This document shows positions 43,276 through 52,727 of a stretch of DNA of 64,000 nt, piece after piece. Positions within the stretch are counted from its first letter, which is position 1; each line of letters starts with the position of its first letter. The position numbers were made by a program, and so were the translations under genes. This DNA is from Pseudomonas sp. 10S4 (GTDB taxonomy: Bacteria; Pseudomonadota; Gammaproteobacteria; Pseudomonadales; Pseudomonadaceae), in assembly GCF_034344865.1 (NCBI RefSeq), contig NZ_CP133774.1:2666001-2730000 (forward strand), read 5' to 3'. The notes under the pieces are model-generated. The model was given only the letters and a program-made list of their open reading frames with translations. It made no database searches and was not told the origin of the DNA.

Positions 43276-43495
43276 GATTGAATAAATCCGCGTTTATTGG
43301 GGTTGGATTCGAATTTCCTGCGAGATAACTACTATATGGCTGGTTACTTTGCACGAAAATTCTCCAAAGCTTCGTTCATTATTTCTCCACCGAGGCGGTG
43401 CAGAAAACGCCTGAAACATGGCACTGAGCACCTTCCTCGACTCGATTATCGCGATCTGCCCGGACGGCACATCCTTGAAAAAAACAGGGCCCACA
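43276..43495. promoter_or_regulatory. kynR-kynU divergent regulatory region
   Basis: 220 bases between divergent starts, noticeably AT-rich just before kynR (GAATTTCCTGCGAGATAACT; CGAAAATTCTCC). Lrp-type sites are degenerate and I cannot mark one exactly. The long reading frame entering from 43418 is not used. Confidence 0.5.
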
Positions 43496-44746
43496 ATGAC
43501 TACAAGAAACGATTGCCTGGCGCTTGATGCGCAGGACACTCTCGCACCGCTGCGTCAGCAATTTGCGCTGCCCGAAGGGGTGATTTATCTCGACGGCAAC
43601 TCGCTGGGTGCACGGCCGGTTGCTGCTTTGGCGCGCGCTCAACAGGTGATCGCCGAGGAATGGGGCAATGGCCTGATCCGCAGTTGGAACAGCGCTGGCT
43701 GGCGCGATCTCAGCGAGCATCTGGGCAACCGATTGGCTGGGCTGATTGGTGCGCGTGACGGTGAAGTGGTGGTGACCGATACGACCTCAATCAACCTGTT
43801 CAAGGTGCTCAGCGCCGCTTTGCGTGTGCAAGCCACAAGGTCGCCGACGCGGCGGGTGATCGTTACCGAATCCAGCAATTTCCCCACCGACCTGTACATC
43901 GCCGAAGGTCTGGCAGATATGCTGCAGCAGGGTTACACCTTGCGTCTGGTCGATAGCCCCGAAGAGCTGCCGCAAGCGATTGACCAGGACACTGCCGTGG
44001 TCATGCTTACCCACGTCAACTACAAAACCGGCTACATGCACGACATGCAGGCCCTGACCACGCTGACCCACGAATGTGGCGCGCTGGCCATCTGGGACCT
44101 GGCGCATTCTGCTGGCGCGGTCGCGGTCGACCTGCATCAGGCGCGCGCCGATTACGCGATCGGCTGCACCTACAAGTACCTGAATGGCGGTCCCGGTTCG
44201 CAGGCGTTTGTCTGGGTTTCACCTGATTTGTGTGATCTGGTGGCGCAGCCGTTGTCGGGCTGGTTCGGGCATTCGCGACAGTTCGCCATGGAGCCTGGCT
44301 ACGAGCCGAGCAGCGGTATCGCTCGCTACTTGTGCGGCACTCAGCCGATCACCTCATTGGCGATGGTCGAATGCGGTCTGGATATCTTTGCCCAGACCGA
44401 CATGGCCAGCCTGCGCCACAAATCCCTGGCCCTGACCGACCTGTTTATCGAACTGGTCGAGCAGCGCTGCGCCGCTCACGAACTGACCCTGATCACCCCG
44501 CGCGAACATGCAAAGCGTGGCAGCCATGTCAGCTTCGAACATGCCGAAGGTTACGCCGTAATTCAGGCCCTGATCGCCCGTGGTGTGATCGGTGACTACC
44601 GCGAGCCGCGGATCATGCGCTTCGGTTTTACCCCGCTGTACACAACCTTCACCGAAGTCTGGGATGCGGTGCAGATCCTCGGCGAAATCCTTGATCAGAA
44701 AACCTGGTCGCAAGCGCAATTCCAGGTCCGCCACAGCGTTACCTGA
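43496..44746 (+). CDS. kynU: Kynureninase
   Basis: A 416-residue PLP enzyme cleaving kynurenine to anthranilate and alanine, which links kynBA to ant[14 protein letters not shown] at the N-terminus, [13 protein letters not shown], and the PLP lysine in [12 protein letters not shown] (about residue 227) are typical. ATG at 43496 follows AGGG and matches the family start. Confidence 0.95.
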   Translation: MTTRNDCLALDAQDTLAPLRQQFALPEGVIYLDGNSLGARPVAALARAQQVIAEEWGNGLIRSWNSAGWRDLSEHLGNRLAGLIGARDGEVVVTDTTSINLFKVLSAALRVQATRSPTRRVIVTESSNFPTDLYIAEGLADMLQQGYTLRLVDSPEELPQAIDQDTAVVMLTHVNYKTGYMHDMQALTTLTHECGALAIWDLAHSAGAVAVDLHQARADYAIGCTYKYLNGGPGSQAFVWVSPDLCDLVAQPLSGWFGHSRQFAMEPGYEPSSGIARYLCGTQPITSLAMVECGLDIFAQTDMASLRHKSLALTDLFIELVEQRCAAHELTLITPREHAKRGSHVSFEHAEGYAVIQALIARGVIGDYREPRIMRFGFTPLYTTFTEVWDAVQILGEILDQKTWSQAQFQVRHSVT

Positions 44747-44850
44747 TACATCCGCCTGCTTGTCTTGCAGCTGGGGTTTTGCCGGCAGCAGGGCTTCGCT
44801 CGCCTCAAATAAACAGTTCTGTGAAAACACAATAATAAGGAGCACGCAGA

Positions 44851-46164
44851 ATGAAACTGTCCCTCTGGCCCGCCTTGCCGCTCGCCATCAGCAGTTGCCT
44901 CGGTCAATTGGCCTACGCCGCCTCCGACAATGGATTCCTCGAAGACAGCAGCCTCACGCTGACCAACCGTAACTTCTATTTCTACCGCAACAACCTCAAC
45001 AACCCTGGCGGTCAAAACTATCGGGACGAATGGGCGCACGGGATCTCGCTCGATTACCGTTCCGGTTATACCCAAGGCATCGTCGGTTTCGGGATCGACG
45101 CCTACGCGCAGTTGGGGATCAAACTCGACAGTGGCAAGGGTCGTACCGGCACCGGGTTGCTGCCGGTTGGTGCCGATGGTCGTGCCGAAGATGATTACTC
45201 CGAAGCGGGTGGCGCGCTGAAGGCGCGGATCTCGCAGACCGAACTCAAGTACGGCAACCTGACACCGCTCAACCCGGTGTTTGGTACCGGTAATGCGCGA
45301 CTGTTCACCCAGCAGGCCAACGGCTTCCAACTGACCAGCCGCGAATTGAAAGGACTGCTGCTCGACGCCGGGCACTTCACCTCTGGCAATGACAGTGCGT
45401 CGACCAATAGCGACGGCGCCCTGAAAGCGCTATATGCCGGCGTGGAAACACGTAGCGTCGACTACCTGGGCGGCAGCTACGCGTTGAACGATCAGTTGAG
45501 CGTCAGTCTCTACGGTTCACAGTTCACCGATATCTGGCGGCAGTACTACGCCAATGCCAACTACACCTACCCGGTGAGTGAAAACCAGTCGTTGAACCTG
45601 GACTTCAACATTTACCGCACCAACGACACTGGCCAGAGCCTGGCGGGCAAGATCGACAACACCACCTGGTCGATGGCCGCCGCCTACAAGGTCGGCGCTC
45701 ACCGGTTGACCCTGGCTTACCAACGCGTCGACGGTGATGAACCGTTCGATTATCTGGGGTTCGACCAGCAGCCGGGCGCTTCGATTTTTCTCGCCAACTC
45801 AATACAGATCGTCGACTTCAACGCCCCCAACGAACGTTCCTGGCAACTGCGTTATGACCTGGACATGGCGCCTTTCGGCGTGCCGGGCCTGAGCTTCATG
45901 TCGCGTTACGTTAATGGCGATCATATCGACGACAGCCACTATGACGGCGGCGTCAACGGCGCGTACGGACGTTACGGCAGTGACGGCAAGCGCTGGGAAC
46001 GTGACATCGAAGCCCGCTATGTCGTGCAATCGGGCACGGCCAAAGACCTGTCGGTGCGCGTGCGTCAGGCCACGTTGCGATCCACCCGTCAGGTCGCCCA
46101 GGCAGACACCACTGACAACGATGAAATCCGGGTCATCATCGAGTATCCACTGAGTATTTTCTGA
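44851..46164 (+). CDS. OprD family outer-membrane porin
   Basis: A 437-residue OprD-type 18-strand porin: signal peptide ending AYA|ASDNG at about 23, then SLTLTNRNFYFYR and DEWAHGISLDYRSGYTQG, and a terminal aromatic residue (LSIF). A good AAGGAG precedes it. Specificity for amino acids or aromatic acids is common in the family; location between kynU and a permease suggests tryptophan or kynurenine uptake. Confidence 0.92.
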   Translation: MKLSLWPALPLAISSCLGQLAYAASDNGFLEDSSLTLTNRNFYFYRNNLNNPGGQNYRDEWAHGISLDYRSGYTQGIVGFGIDAYAQLGIKLDSGKGRTGTGLLPVGADGRAEDDYSEAGGALKARISQTELKYGNLTPLNPVFGTGNARLFTQQANGFQLTSRELKGLLLDAGHFTSGNDSASTNSDGALKALYAGVETRSVDYLGGSYALNDQLSVSLYGSQFTDIWRQYYANANYTYPVSENQSLNLDFNIYRTNDTGQSLAGKIDNTTWSMAAAYKVGAHRLTLAYQRVDGDEPFDYLGFDQQPGASIFLANSIQIVDFNAPNERSWQLRYDLDMAPFGVPGLSFMSRYVNGDHIDDSHYDGGVNGAYGRYGSDGKRWERDIEARYVVQSGTAKDLSVRVRQATLRSTRQVAQADTTDNDEIRVIIEYPLSIF

Positions 46165-46239
46165 TCCGTATGCTGCTGTGTATGGCTGATCCCAACGACG
46201 TGCTCTCCTCAAGAAAGACAATATTCAGAGGCTGGAAAA

Positions 46240-47679
46240 ATGACCGACAAAACCGGTTTTGAAACCATATCCAAACGTGAGCAGGGACTGCGGCGCCAAC
46301 TGACTTCGGGCCAGATGAGCATGATCGCCATCGGTGGTGCGATTGGCACCGGGCTGTTTATGGGCAGTGCCTACGCCATTGGTTATGCCGGGCCGAGCGT
46401 GCTGCTCAGCTACGCCATTGGTGCCGTCATCACCTTGCTGTTGATGGGCTGCCTGGCTGAAATGACCGTGGCCCATTCGACCTCGGGTTCGTTCGGCGCC
46501 TATGCCGAATTCTATGTCAGCCCGTTGGCCGGGTTTCTGGTGCGCTATGCCTATTGGGCCGCGATTGTGCTGGCGGTCGGCACGGAAGTGACGGCGGTGG
46601 CGATGTACATGAAGTACTGGTTTGCCAACGTGCCGGAATGGATCTGGATCGTCTCGTTCTCCAGCATCCTGATCGTACTCAACGCGATCAGCGTGAAGAC
46701 GTTCGGCACCTTCGAGTATTGGTTCTCGACCATCAAGATCGGCGCGATTGTCGGCTTTATCATTCTCGCGGTGTATGTGGTGTTCGGGTCTGGCAACCCG
46801 GCGTACGGCGTCCACAACTACACCGCCCATGGCGGCTTCTTCCCAAATGGTCTGCAAGGCATGTGGATCGCGGTGATCGTCTCGATCTTCAGCTACCTGA
46901 GCGTGGAAATGATCGCGGTGGCGGCGGGTGAAGCGCAGGATCCGGAGCAGGCGGTGAAGAAGGCTTTTCGCGCGACCATCGTGCGACTGGTGGTGTTTTA
47001 CCTGCTGATCCTGGCGCTGATGTTGGCCATCGTACCGTGGGTTCAGGCCGGTCACGCTCAAAGCCCGTTCGTGACGGTGATGCAAACCATTGGTATTCCC
47101 GGCGCTACCGGCGTGATGAATTTCGTGATTCTGATCGCGGCATTGTCGGCGATGAACAGCCAGCTCTACATCACCACGCGCATGATGTTCAGCCTTTCGC
47201 GTGGCGGCTATGCGCCAAAATCGATGGGTGTGTTGAGCAAGAGCGGGATCCCGTTGAATGCCTTGTTGCTGTCGAGTTCGGGCATCGCCCTGGCCACCTT
47301 GCTCAACATCCTGTACCCGGAAAGCTCCTTCACCTTGATGATGGCGATCTCGATGTTCGGCGCCATTTTTACCTGGTTCATGATCTTCCTGACCCACTAC
47401 TGCTTCCGTCGCTATCACGAGCGCAACGGTGAGCGAAAACTGTCGTTTCGCATGCGCCTGTTTCCCTACACCACCTTGTTAGGGCTGGTGCTGATGGGGG
47501 CGGTGATGATCACCACTTACTTCACCGAAGCCTTCAAGATGACGCTGGTTTTTGGCGTGCCGTTCCTGCTGATCCTCTCGCTGGTTTATGGCCTGTTTTT
47601 TAGAAAAGCCAAAGTTGCCTCACCCAGCGAGCAAGGCCTCGAGCAAGGCTCTGGCATAACCGGGCAGGCTGGTGAATGA
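46240..47679 (+). CDS. Amino acid permease (APC superfamily)
   Basis: A 479-residue permease of the AAT group: SGQMSMIAIGGAIGTGLFMGS, CLAEMTVAHSTSGSFGAYAEFYVSP, about 12 membrane segments. It follows the porin by 75 bases, in likely operon with kynU. Its last 60 bases overlap the 3' end of the opposite LysR gene. Tryptophan or kynurenine is a guess from context. Confidence 0.9.
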   Translation: MTDKTGFETISKREQGLRRQLTSGQMSMIAIGGAIGTGLFMGSAYAIGYAGPSVLLSYAIGAVITLLLMGCLAEMTVAHSTSGSFGAYAEFYVSPLAGFLVRYAYWAAIVLAVGTEVTAVAMYMKYWFANVPEWIWIVSFSSILIVLNAISVKTFGTFEYWFSTIKIGAIVGFIILAVYVVFGSGNPAYGVHNYTAHGGFFPNGLQGMWIAVIVSIFSYLSVEMIAVAAGEAQDPEQAVKKAFRATIVRLVVFYLLILALMLAIVPWVQAGHAQSPFVTVMQTIGIPGATGVMNFVILIAALSAMNSQLYITTRMMFSLSRGGYAPKSMGVLSKSGIPLNALLLSSSGIALATLLNILYPESSFTLMMAISMFGAIFTWFMIFLTHYCFRRYHERNGERKLSFRMRLFPYTTLLGLVLMGAVMITTYFTEAFKMTLVFGVPFLLILSLVYGLFFRKAKVASPSEQGLEQGSGITGQAGE

Positions 47680-48504
47680 GCGGGCGCACAGCAGCAGTTT
47701 TCGCTGTGCCCAGTCGTCGTTCAGGGCAACGCATTTGAACGATTGATCGACACCCCGGCGCTGGATCGCGGCCAGCGGCACAATCGCCAGCCCTGCGCCG
47801 CGAGCGACCATGCGAATCACCCCGTCGAAACCTTCCGCACGGATGCGGATTTGCATGCGGATACCGGCGTGTAACGCCTGTTCTTCGAGGTACACCGCCA
47901 ATGCGCTGTTGGCGGGTAGCCCGACGTAATCGTGAAACAAGGTGTCGCTCAAACTGGGTGTCTGGACGTCGGCCAAGGGATGGTCGCGGGGCATGATCAG
48001 CACCAGTGGATCATCACGAAAGGGCAGCGTTTCGAGGGTATGGGTGTCTACCGCATCGGTGACGATACCGAGGTCCGCCGCGCCTTGGCGCAGGGCGTGA
48101 GTGATGCGGGCGCTGGGCAGTTCTTGCAGGTCGATGTCGAGGTTAGGGTGCTCGCGCAGGAAGTCTGCGAGCAACTCCGGCAGGTATTCGGTGATCGCGG
48201 TGGTGTTGCACAACAACCGCACCTGGCCTTTGACCCCTTTGGCATAGTCGGCGAGGTCCTGTTGCATGCGTTCAGCCTGTTGCAGCAGAACCCTGGCGTG
48301 TTGTGCCAGGGCTTTGCCGGCCGGCGTTGGCGTGACGCCGCGGCGATTGCGTTGTAGAAACTCGATGCCCAGCGAGGCTTCCATGGCCCGGATGCGCGCG
48401 CTGGCGGCGGCCAGGGACAGATGACTAAGCCCGGCGCCGGCGGTGATGTTGCCGGTGTCGAGGATGTTCAGATAGAGACGCAGGTCGGTCAGGTCGAAGT
48501 GCAT
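47620..48504 (-). CDS. LysR family transcriptional regulator
   Basis: A 294-residue LysR protein. I start at ATG 48502-48504 (MHFDLTDLRLYLNILDTG), preceded by GAAGGTG; the longer frame to 48681 passes through a REP repeat and should be ignored. The HTH is at about 17-60 (AGAGLSHLSLAAASARIRAMEASLG). It diverges from the TSUP transporter and probably controls it. Its 3' end overlaps the permease gene by 60 bases, tail to tail. Confidence 0.88.
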   Translation of the reverse strand: MHFDLTDLRLYLNILDTGNITAGAGLSHLSLAAASARIRAMEASLGIEFLQRNRRGVTPTPAGKALAQHARVLLQQAERMQQDLADYAKGVKGQVRLLCNTTAITEYLPELLADFLREHPNLDIDLQELPSARITHALRQGAADLGIVTDAVDTHTLETLPFRDDPLVLIMPRDHPLADVQTPSLSDTLFHDYVGLPANSALAVYLEEQALHAGIRMQIRIRAEGFDGVIRMVARGAGLAIVPLAAIQRRGVDQSFKCVALNDDWAQRKLLLCARSFTSLPGYARALLEALLAG

Positions 48505-48540
48505 CGTTACACCTTCAGGTTTTTTGTTGTCCCATCGGGC

Positions 48541-48609
48541 GCCATCGCGAGCAAGCTCGCTCCCACCGGGGATCTCTGTATGGCGCAATTCCATTGTGGG
48601 AGCGATGGC
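48541..48609. repeat. REP pair, GCGAGCAAGCTCGCTCCC family
   Basis: A left arm GCCATCGCGAGCAAGCTCGC...CCCAC (48541-48566) and a shorter right arm TGTGGGAGCGATGGC (48595-48609). Same family as 1911-1982 but with an incomplete right arm. It lies in the divergent region of the LysR and TSUP genes. Confidence 0.8.
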
Positions 48610-48709
48610 GTCAGCAGCCGCAGCGAGGTCATTAGCCTCTACCATAACAAGAGGCAGCCTCAGTATATGGCAGATTTTCAACCCAGCAGTCAGGGCTCAG
48701 GATAGCCCC

Positions 48710-49474
48710 ATGAACACACTCGCCACGTTCTACCAAAACCTCGGTCTGGCCCTGTCTATATTGGTCATCGCCACCTTCCTGCTGGCCGGGATGATCAAAG
48801 GTGTGATCGGCCTCGGCCTGCCGACTATCGCCATGGGCCTGCTCGGTCTGGCTATGGCGCCGTCGCAGGCTGCGGCGTTGTTGATCATCCCCGCGACCCT
48901 GACCAACGTCTGGCAACTGGTATTCGGCGGGCACCTGCAAGGGCTGATCAAACGCTTGTGGCCGATGCTGCTGGCGATCTTCATCGGCACCGGCGCTGGC
49001 ACAGTATGGATCGGCATGGCCGGTGGTCATTGGGTGGTACGGGGATTGGGCGCGGCGTTGTTGATCTACGCCTTGAGCGGTCTGTTTCTACCGACGATGC
49101 GCGTCGGCAGTCGCACCGAGCGTTGGCTCGGACCACTCTGCGGCGTACTGACCGGTGTCATTGCCTCGGCCACCGGCGTTTTCGTGATTCCGGCAGTGCC
49201 CTATCTGCAAGCACTGGGTCTGAACAAAGACGAACTGGTGCAGGCGCTAGGCCTGTCGTTCACCGTCTCGACCCTGGCACTCGCCGTCGGCCTGTTCTGG
49301 CGCGGCGCCCTCGGCGGTGGTGAGTTGAGCGCCTCGTTGCTGGCGTTGATCCCTGCGGTGCTCGGCATGTTGCTCGGGCAATGGTTGCGTCAGCGGATTA
49401 GCGCCGTGTTGTTCAAGCGAGTGTTCTTTATCGGCCTCGGTGTGCTCGGCGGCCACTTGCTGGTCAGCGGCTAG
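48710..49474 (+). CDS. TSUP family (TauE/SafE-type) membrane transporter
   Basis: A 254-residue protein with about eight membrane segments and two repeated halves (GMIKGVIGLGLPTIAMGLLGL near 29-49; LTGVIASATGVFVIPAVPYLQALGL near 145-169), the TauE/SafE pattern. The family exports sulfite, sulfoacetate or other organic acids; substrate here is unknown. Start at 48710 after AGGAT. It overlaps the next convergent gene by 11 bases. Confidence 0.87.
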   Translation: MNTLATFYQNLGLALSILVIATFLLAGMIKGVIGLGLPTIAMGLLGLAMAPSQAAALLIIPATLTNVWQLVFGGHLQGLIKRLWPMLLAIFIGTGAGTVWIGMAGGHWVVRGLGAALLIYALSGLFLPTMRVGSRTERWLGPLCGVLTGVIASATGVFVIPAVPYLQALGLNKDELVQALGLSFTVSTLALAVGLFWRGALGGGELSASLLALIPAVLGMLLGQWLRQRISAVLFKRVFFIGLGVLGGHLLVSG

Positions 49475-49778
49475 CCGATGACGAACTGAGCATGTCGATC
49501 GGGCGGATGTCGAAATCCTGCTCCAGATAGTCCATGCGCTGATCGCGGAACTGCTGCATGTGCGGCAGGTTCGAGTGCACGTCCAGGTGGGCCTGGGACT
49601 GCCAGATCTCGTAGAAGATAAACAGTGTCGGGTCCTGCTTGTCGCGCAGCATGTGGTACTCGATGCAACCGGGTTCGGCGCGGCTCGGCTCGACGTAGGC
49701 GCGAAACAGCGTTTCGAAGGCCTCGGCTTTTTCCGGGCGGGTTTTGGCGTGCAGGATGAAGCCTTGTACGTCACTCAT
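49464..49778 (-). CDS. Antibiotic biosynthesis monooxygenase (ABM) domain protein
   Basis: A 104-residue ferredoxin-like ABM-family protein. The pattern FETLFRAYVEPSRAEPGCIEYHMLRDKQDPTLFIFYEIWQSQAHLDVHS with the histidine of LDVHSNLPHMQQF matches quinol monooxygenase YgiN relatives. The role may be quinone or aldehyde oxidation; not determinable here. AGGGAG precedes the start. Confidence 0.88.
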   Translation of the reverse strand: MSDVQGFILHAKTRPEKAEAFETLFRAYVEPSRAEPGCIEYHMLRDKQDPTLFIFYEIWQSQAHLDVHSNLPHMQQFRDQRMDYLEQDFDIRPIDMLSSSSASR

Positions 49779-49939
49779 CGAAAATCTCCCTCAAGTAAAG
49801 AATCGGCGAAAGTCTATGGCAACAATCGCCTATCGATTCGTGCGTTTTGGTCAAATGAATTTTGTGAATCCGGCGCTTATTCCGCGCGAGGTGGGTCGTT
49901 ACTCTGCCGCCATCAAATTCCAGCCTTCTGAGACCTCTC

Positions 49940-50530
49940 ATGAAAAAAGTCCTCTTGCTCAACGGCGGCAAAAAGTTCGCCCACTCCGATGGCCGCTACA
50001 ACGCCACCCTGCACGGCACCGCGCTCAGCGTGCTGGATCGCGGCGGCGTAGATGTGAAGAGCACCTTCATCGACGAGGGCTACGACCTCGCGGAAGAAGT
50101 CGCCAAGTTTGTCTGGGCCGATGTGATCATTTACCAGATGCCGGGCTGGTGGATGGGCGCGCCGTGGACCGTGAAAAAGTACATCGACGAAGTCTTCACC
50201 GAAGGCCACGGCAGCCTTTACGCTAGTGACGGCCGCACCCGTTCCGATGCGTCGCAAAAGTACGGCAGCGGTGGTTTGTTGCAGGGCAAGCAATACATGT
50301 TGTCCCTGACCTGGAATGCACCGCAGCAAGCGTTTGACGACCCGACTGACTTCTTTGAAGCCAAAGGCGTAGACGCGGTGTACTTCCCGTTCCACAAGGC
50401 CAACACCTTCCTCGGCATGACCGGTTTGCCGACGTTTCTGTGCGTGGACGTGATGAAACGCCCGGACATCGAACGCGACATGGCGCGGTATGAGCAGCAT
50501 TTGATTGAGGTGTTTGGTCTCAAGGCCTGA
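49940..50530 (+). CDS. mdaB: NAD(P)H-quinone oxidoreductase, MdaB-type flavodoxin fold
   Basis: A 196-residue flavoprotein of the MdaB/modulator-of-drug-activity group. NGGKKFAHSDGRYNATL, DVIIYQMPGWWMGAPWTVKKYIDEVF and YMLSLTWNAPQQAFDDP are characteristic. It reduces quinones by two electrons. Divergent from the ABM gene, itself of a quinol-monooxygenase type, so the pair may share a role in quinone metabolism (the YgiN-MdaB pairing occurs in E. coli). Confidence 0.9.
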   Translation: MKKVLLLNGGKKFAHSDGRYNATLHGTALSVLDRGGVDVKSTFIDEGYDLAEEVAKFVWADVIIYQMPGWWMGAPWTVKKYIDEVFTEGHGSLYASDGRTRSDASQKYGSGGLLQGKQYMLSLTWNAPQQAFDDPTDFFEAKGVDAVYFPFHKANTFLGMTGLPTFLCVDVMKRPDIERDMARYEQHLIEVFGLKA

Positions 50531-50557
50531 CTGTCAGCTACTATCGAAAGCCTGACC

Positions 50558-50688
50558 TGTGGCGAGGGGGCTTGCCCCCGTTGGGCTGCGAAGCGGCCCT
50601 GAAACCAGCGAGTCGGTTTTTTCTGACACACCGCAAGCACGGGTTTTGCGACTGCTGCGCAGTCGAACGGGGCAAGCCCCTCGCCACA
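50558..50688. repeat. REPIN, TGTGGCGAGGGGGCTTGCCC family (copy 3)
   Basis: Arms TGTGGCGAGGGGGCTTGCCC and GGGCAAGCCCCTCGCCACA bracket about 90 bases containing the subsidiary CTGCGAAGCGGCC and CTGCTGCGCAGTCG motifs seen in copy 2. It lies between mdaB and a LysR gene. Confidence 0.9.
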
Positions 50689-50741
50689 GTAATCCCATGC
50701 CATTAGGGATTTGCCACAGGAATATTCGATAAGGGACCCAC

Positions 50742-51653
50742 GTGAAAGCCAGATCCGATGAATTGCAGATTTTCGTCTGCGTGATTGAATGCGGGTCGAT
50801 TTCGGCTGCGGCGGAGCAGGTCGGGCAAACGCCGTCGGCGGTCAGTCGCACGCTGTCGCGGCTCGAAGCCAAGCTCGACACCACGCTGATCAACCGCACC
50901 ACCCGGCGCATGGACCTGACCGAGGAGGGCAAGTATTTCTTCGAACACGCCAAGCTGATCCTCGATCAGATGGACGAGCTCGAAGAACGCCTCAATTCCC
51001 GCCAGCAAACCCCGTCCGGGCGCCTGCGCATCAACGCCGCATCACCCTTCATGCTGCACGCCATCGTGCCGTACATCGATGAGTTCCGCCGGCTCTACCC
51101 GGACATCCAGCTCGAACTCAACAGCAACGACCTGATCATTGACCTGCTGGAACAAAGCACCGACATCGCCATCCGCATCGGCACCTTGGCCGACTCGACC
51201 TTGCACGCCCGATCACTGGGTTGCAGCCCGCTGCACATCGTGGCCAGCCCGGCGTATCTTGAGCAACACGGCACACCCGCCGCCGTTGCCGACCTCAACG
51301 GCCACGCGCTGCTCGGTTTTACCCAGAACGAAGGCCTCAACCAATGGCCGCTGCGCCATGTGCACGGTGATCGCTGGCCGATCAACGCGGCGATCAACGC
51401 CTCCAGTGGCGAGACCGTGCGGCAACTGGCGCTGGAAGGCCAGGGCATTGCCTGCCTGTCGCATTTCATGACCATTGAAGACATTCGCGCCGGGCGCCTG
51501 AAGGTGGTGCTGGCGGATTTCAACAGCGGCTATCGCCAGCCGATCAACGCGGTGTACTACCGCAACTCGCAACTTGCCCTACGCATTCAGTGCTTCCTGG
51601 ACTTCATCCAGGGCAAGTTGGCGGTTTACGCGAATGCGGATTTCAAAGGCTGA
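50742..51653 (+). CDS. LysR family transcriptional regulator
   Basis: A 303-residue LysR protein with GTG start (AAGGGA eight bases upstream). The HTH is at about 18-62 (ISAAAEQVGQTPSAVSRTLSRLEAKLDTTLINR). The effector domain resembles the DmlR-like group (SPFMLHAIVPYIDEFRRLYPDIQLELN). The next gene, an SDR on the same strand, or the upstream mdaB may be its target. Confidence 0.88.
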   Translation: MKARSDELQIFVCVIECGSISAAAEQVGQTPSAVSRTLSRLEAKLDTTLINRTTRRMDLTEEGKYFFEHAKLILDQMDELEERLNSRQQTPSGRLRINAASPFMLHAIVPYIDEFRRLYPDIQLELNSNDLIIDLLEQSTDIAIRIGTLADSTLHARSLGCSPLHIVASPAYLEQHGTPAAVADLNGHALLGFTQNEGLNQWPLRHVHGDRWPINAAINASSGETVRQLALEGQGIACLSHFMTIEDIRAGRLKVVLADFNSGYRQPINAVYYRNSQLALRIQCFLDFIQGKLAVYANADFKG

Positions 51654-51756
51654 TTCGTGACCCCTGCGCAAGAGTGAATTGGGCCAGCGGGTATGTTTCG
51701 ACAGGGATCGGTCCTTGATACTCGTGGCATCACTTATTCACGCAGGGAGTTTCTCC

Positions 51757-52650
51757 ATGAACGTATTCGTTACCGGCGCCGCCGGTTTTATCGGCGGCTC
51801 CATCGCCACCGGTCTGGTCCAGGCCGGCCATAAAGTTACCGGCCAGGTGCGTAGCGCCGAGCAAGCCCAAGAACTGACCGCGCTGGGCATCACTGCGGTG
51901 ATCGGCACGCTGGATGACAGCGGCCTGCTGGCCGAACAGGCCCGCGCCGCCGACGCCGTGATCAACGCGGCCAGCAGCGACCATCGCGCGGCCGTGGAAG
52001 CCTTGCTCGATGCGCTGCGCGGTTCGAACAAAGTGTTCCTGCACACCAGCGGTTCGAGCATCGTCGGCGATGCGTCGGGCGGTAAGTCCAGCGACGTTAT
52101 CTACTACGAAGACAACCTGCCGGAGCCGACTGTCGACAAAGCCGCACGCGTGGCCATCGACAACCTGATTCTCGCCGCCGCAAAGGACGGAGTGAACTCC
52201 GCCGTCATCTGTAACACGCTGATCTACGGCCACAGCCTGGGCGTCAAGCGCGACAGCGTGCAGTTGCCGCGCCTGCTCAAACAGGCACGCAAAAGTGGTG
52301 TGGTCCGCCACGTCGGCACGGGCCAGAACATCTGGTCCAACGTGCACATCGAAGACGTGGTTGCCCTGTACCTGCTGGCGCTGACCAAAAACGTACCGGG
52401 CACGTTCTATTTCGTTGAAAGCGGCGAATCCTCGTTCGTCGACATGACCACCGCCATGGCGCAAGCCTTGAAGCTCGGCAAGCCACAAGACTGGCCGCTC
52501 AAAGACGCCGAAGCCGAATGGGGTTATGAAATGGCCAACTATGGCCTGGGTTCGAACAGCCGGGTTCGCGGCAAGCATGCGCGGGAACTGCTGGGCTGGG
52601 CGCCGAAGCGGACTTCGGTGACCGAGTGGATCCTGCACGAAATGGTGTGA
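51757..52650 (+). CDS. NAD-dependent epimerase/dehydratase family protein (extended SDR)
   Basis: A 297-residue extended SDR: NAD motif TGAAGFIGGS at 7-16, no classical YxxxK visible; the HTSGSS stretch near 119 and a later IWSNVHIEDVVALYLLAL fit atypical NAD-binding members. Start 51757 follows AGGGAG. The long frame beginning 51679 is not supported. Function unknown; the family includes nucleoside-diphosphate-sugar modifying enzymes and NmrA-like proteins. Confidence 0.83.
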   Translation: MNVFVTGAAGFIGGSIATGLVQAGHKVTGQVRSAEQAQELTALGITAVIGTLDDSGLLAEQARAADAVINAASSDHRAAVEALLDALRGSNKVFLHTSGSSIVGDASGGKSSDVIYYEDNLPEPTVDKAARVAIDNLILAAAKDGVNSAVICNTLIYGHSLGVKRDSVQLPRLLKQARKSGVVRHVGTGQNIWSNVHIEDVVALYLLALTKNVPGTFYFVESGESSFVDMTTAMAQALKLGKPQDWPLKDAEAEWGYEMANYGLGSNSRVRGKHARELLGWAPKRTSVTEWILHEMV

Positions 52651-52690
52651 TGTGATCGATGGCTGAATCTGCTTGAAGTTTCAATGTATG

Positions 52691-52727
52691 GCCTGCCCGT
52701 GAGCAATATGCTCTCGGGCGGGCTTTT
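52691..52727 (+). terminator. Terminator after the extended SDR gene
   Basis: Stem GCCCGTGAG / CTCTCGGGC (one mismatch) with loop CAATATG, followed by GGGC then TTTTTTA. A normal intrinsic terminator 40 bases after the stop. Confidence 0.85.

Noticed and set aside
46225-47418. A 397-codon antisense frame opposite the amino acid permease
   Set aside because: Rich in His, Arg, Gln and Asp as expected for the antisense of a membrane protein; no homology features.
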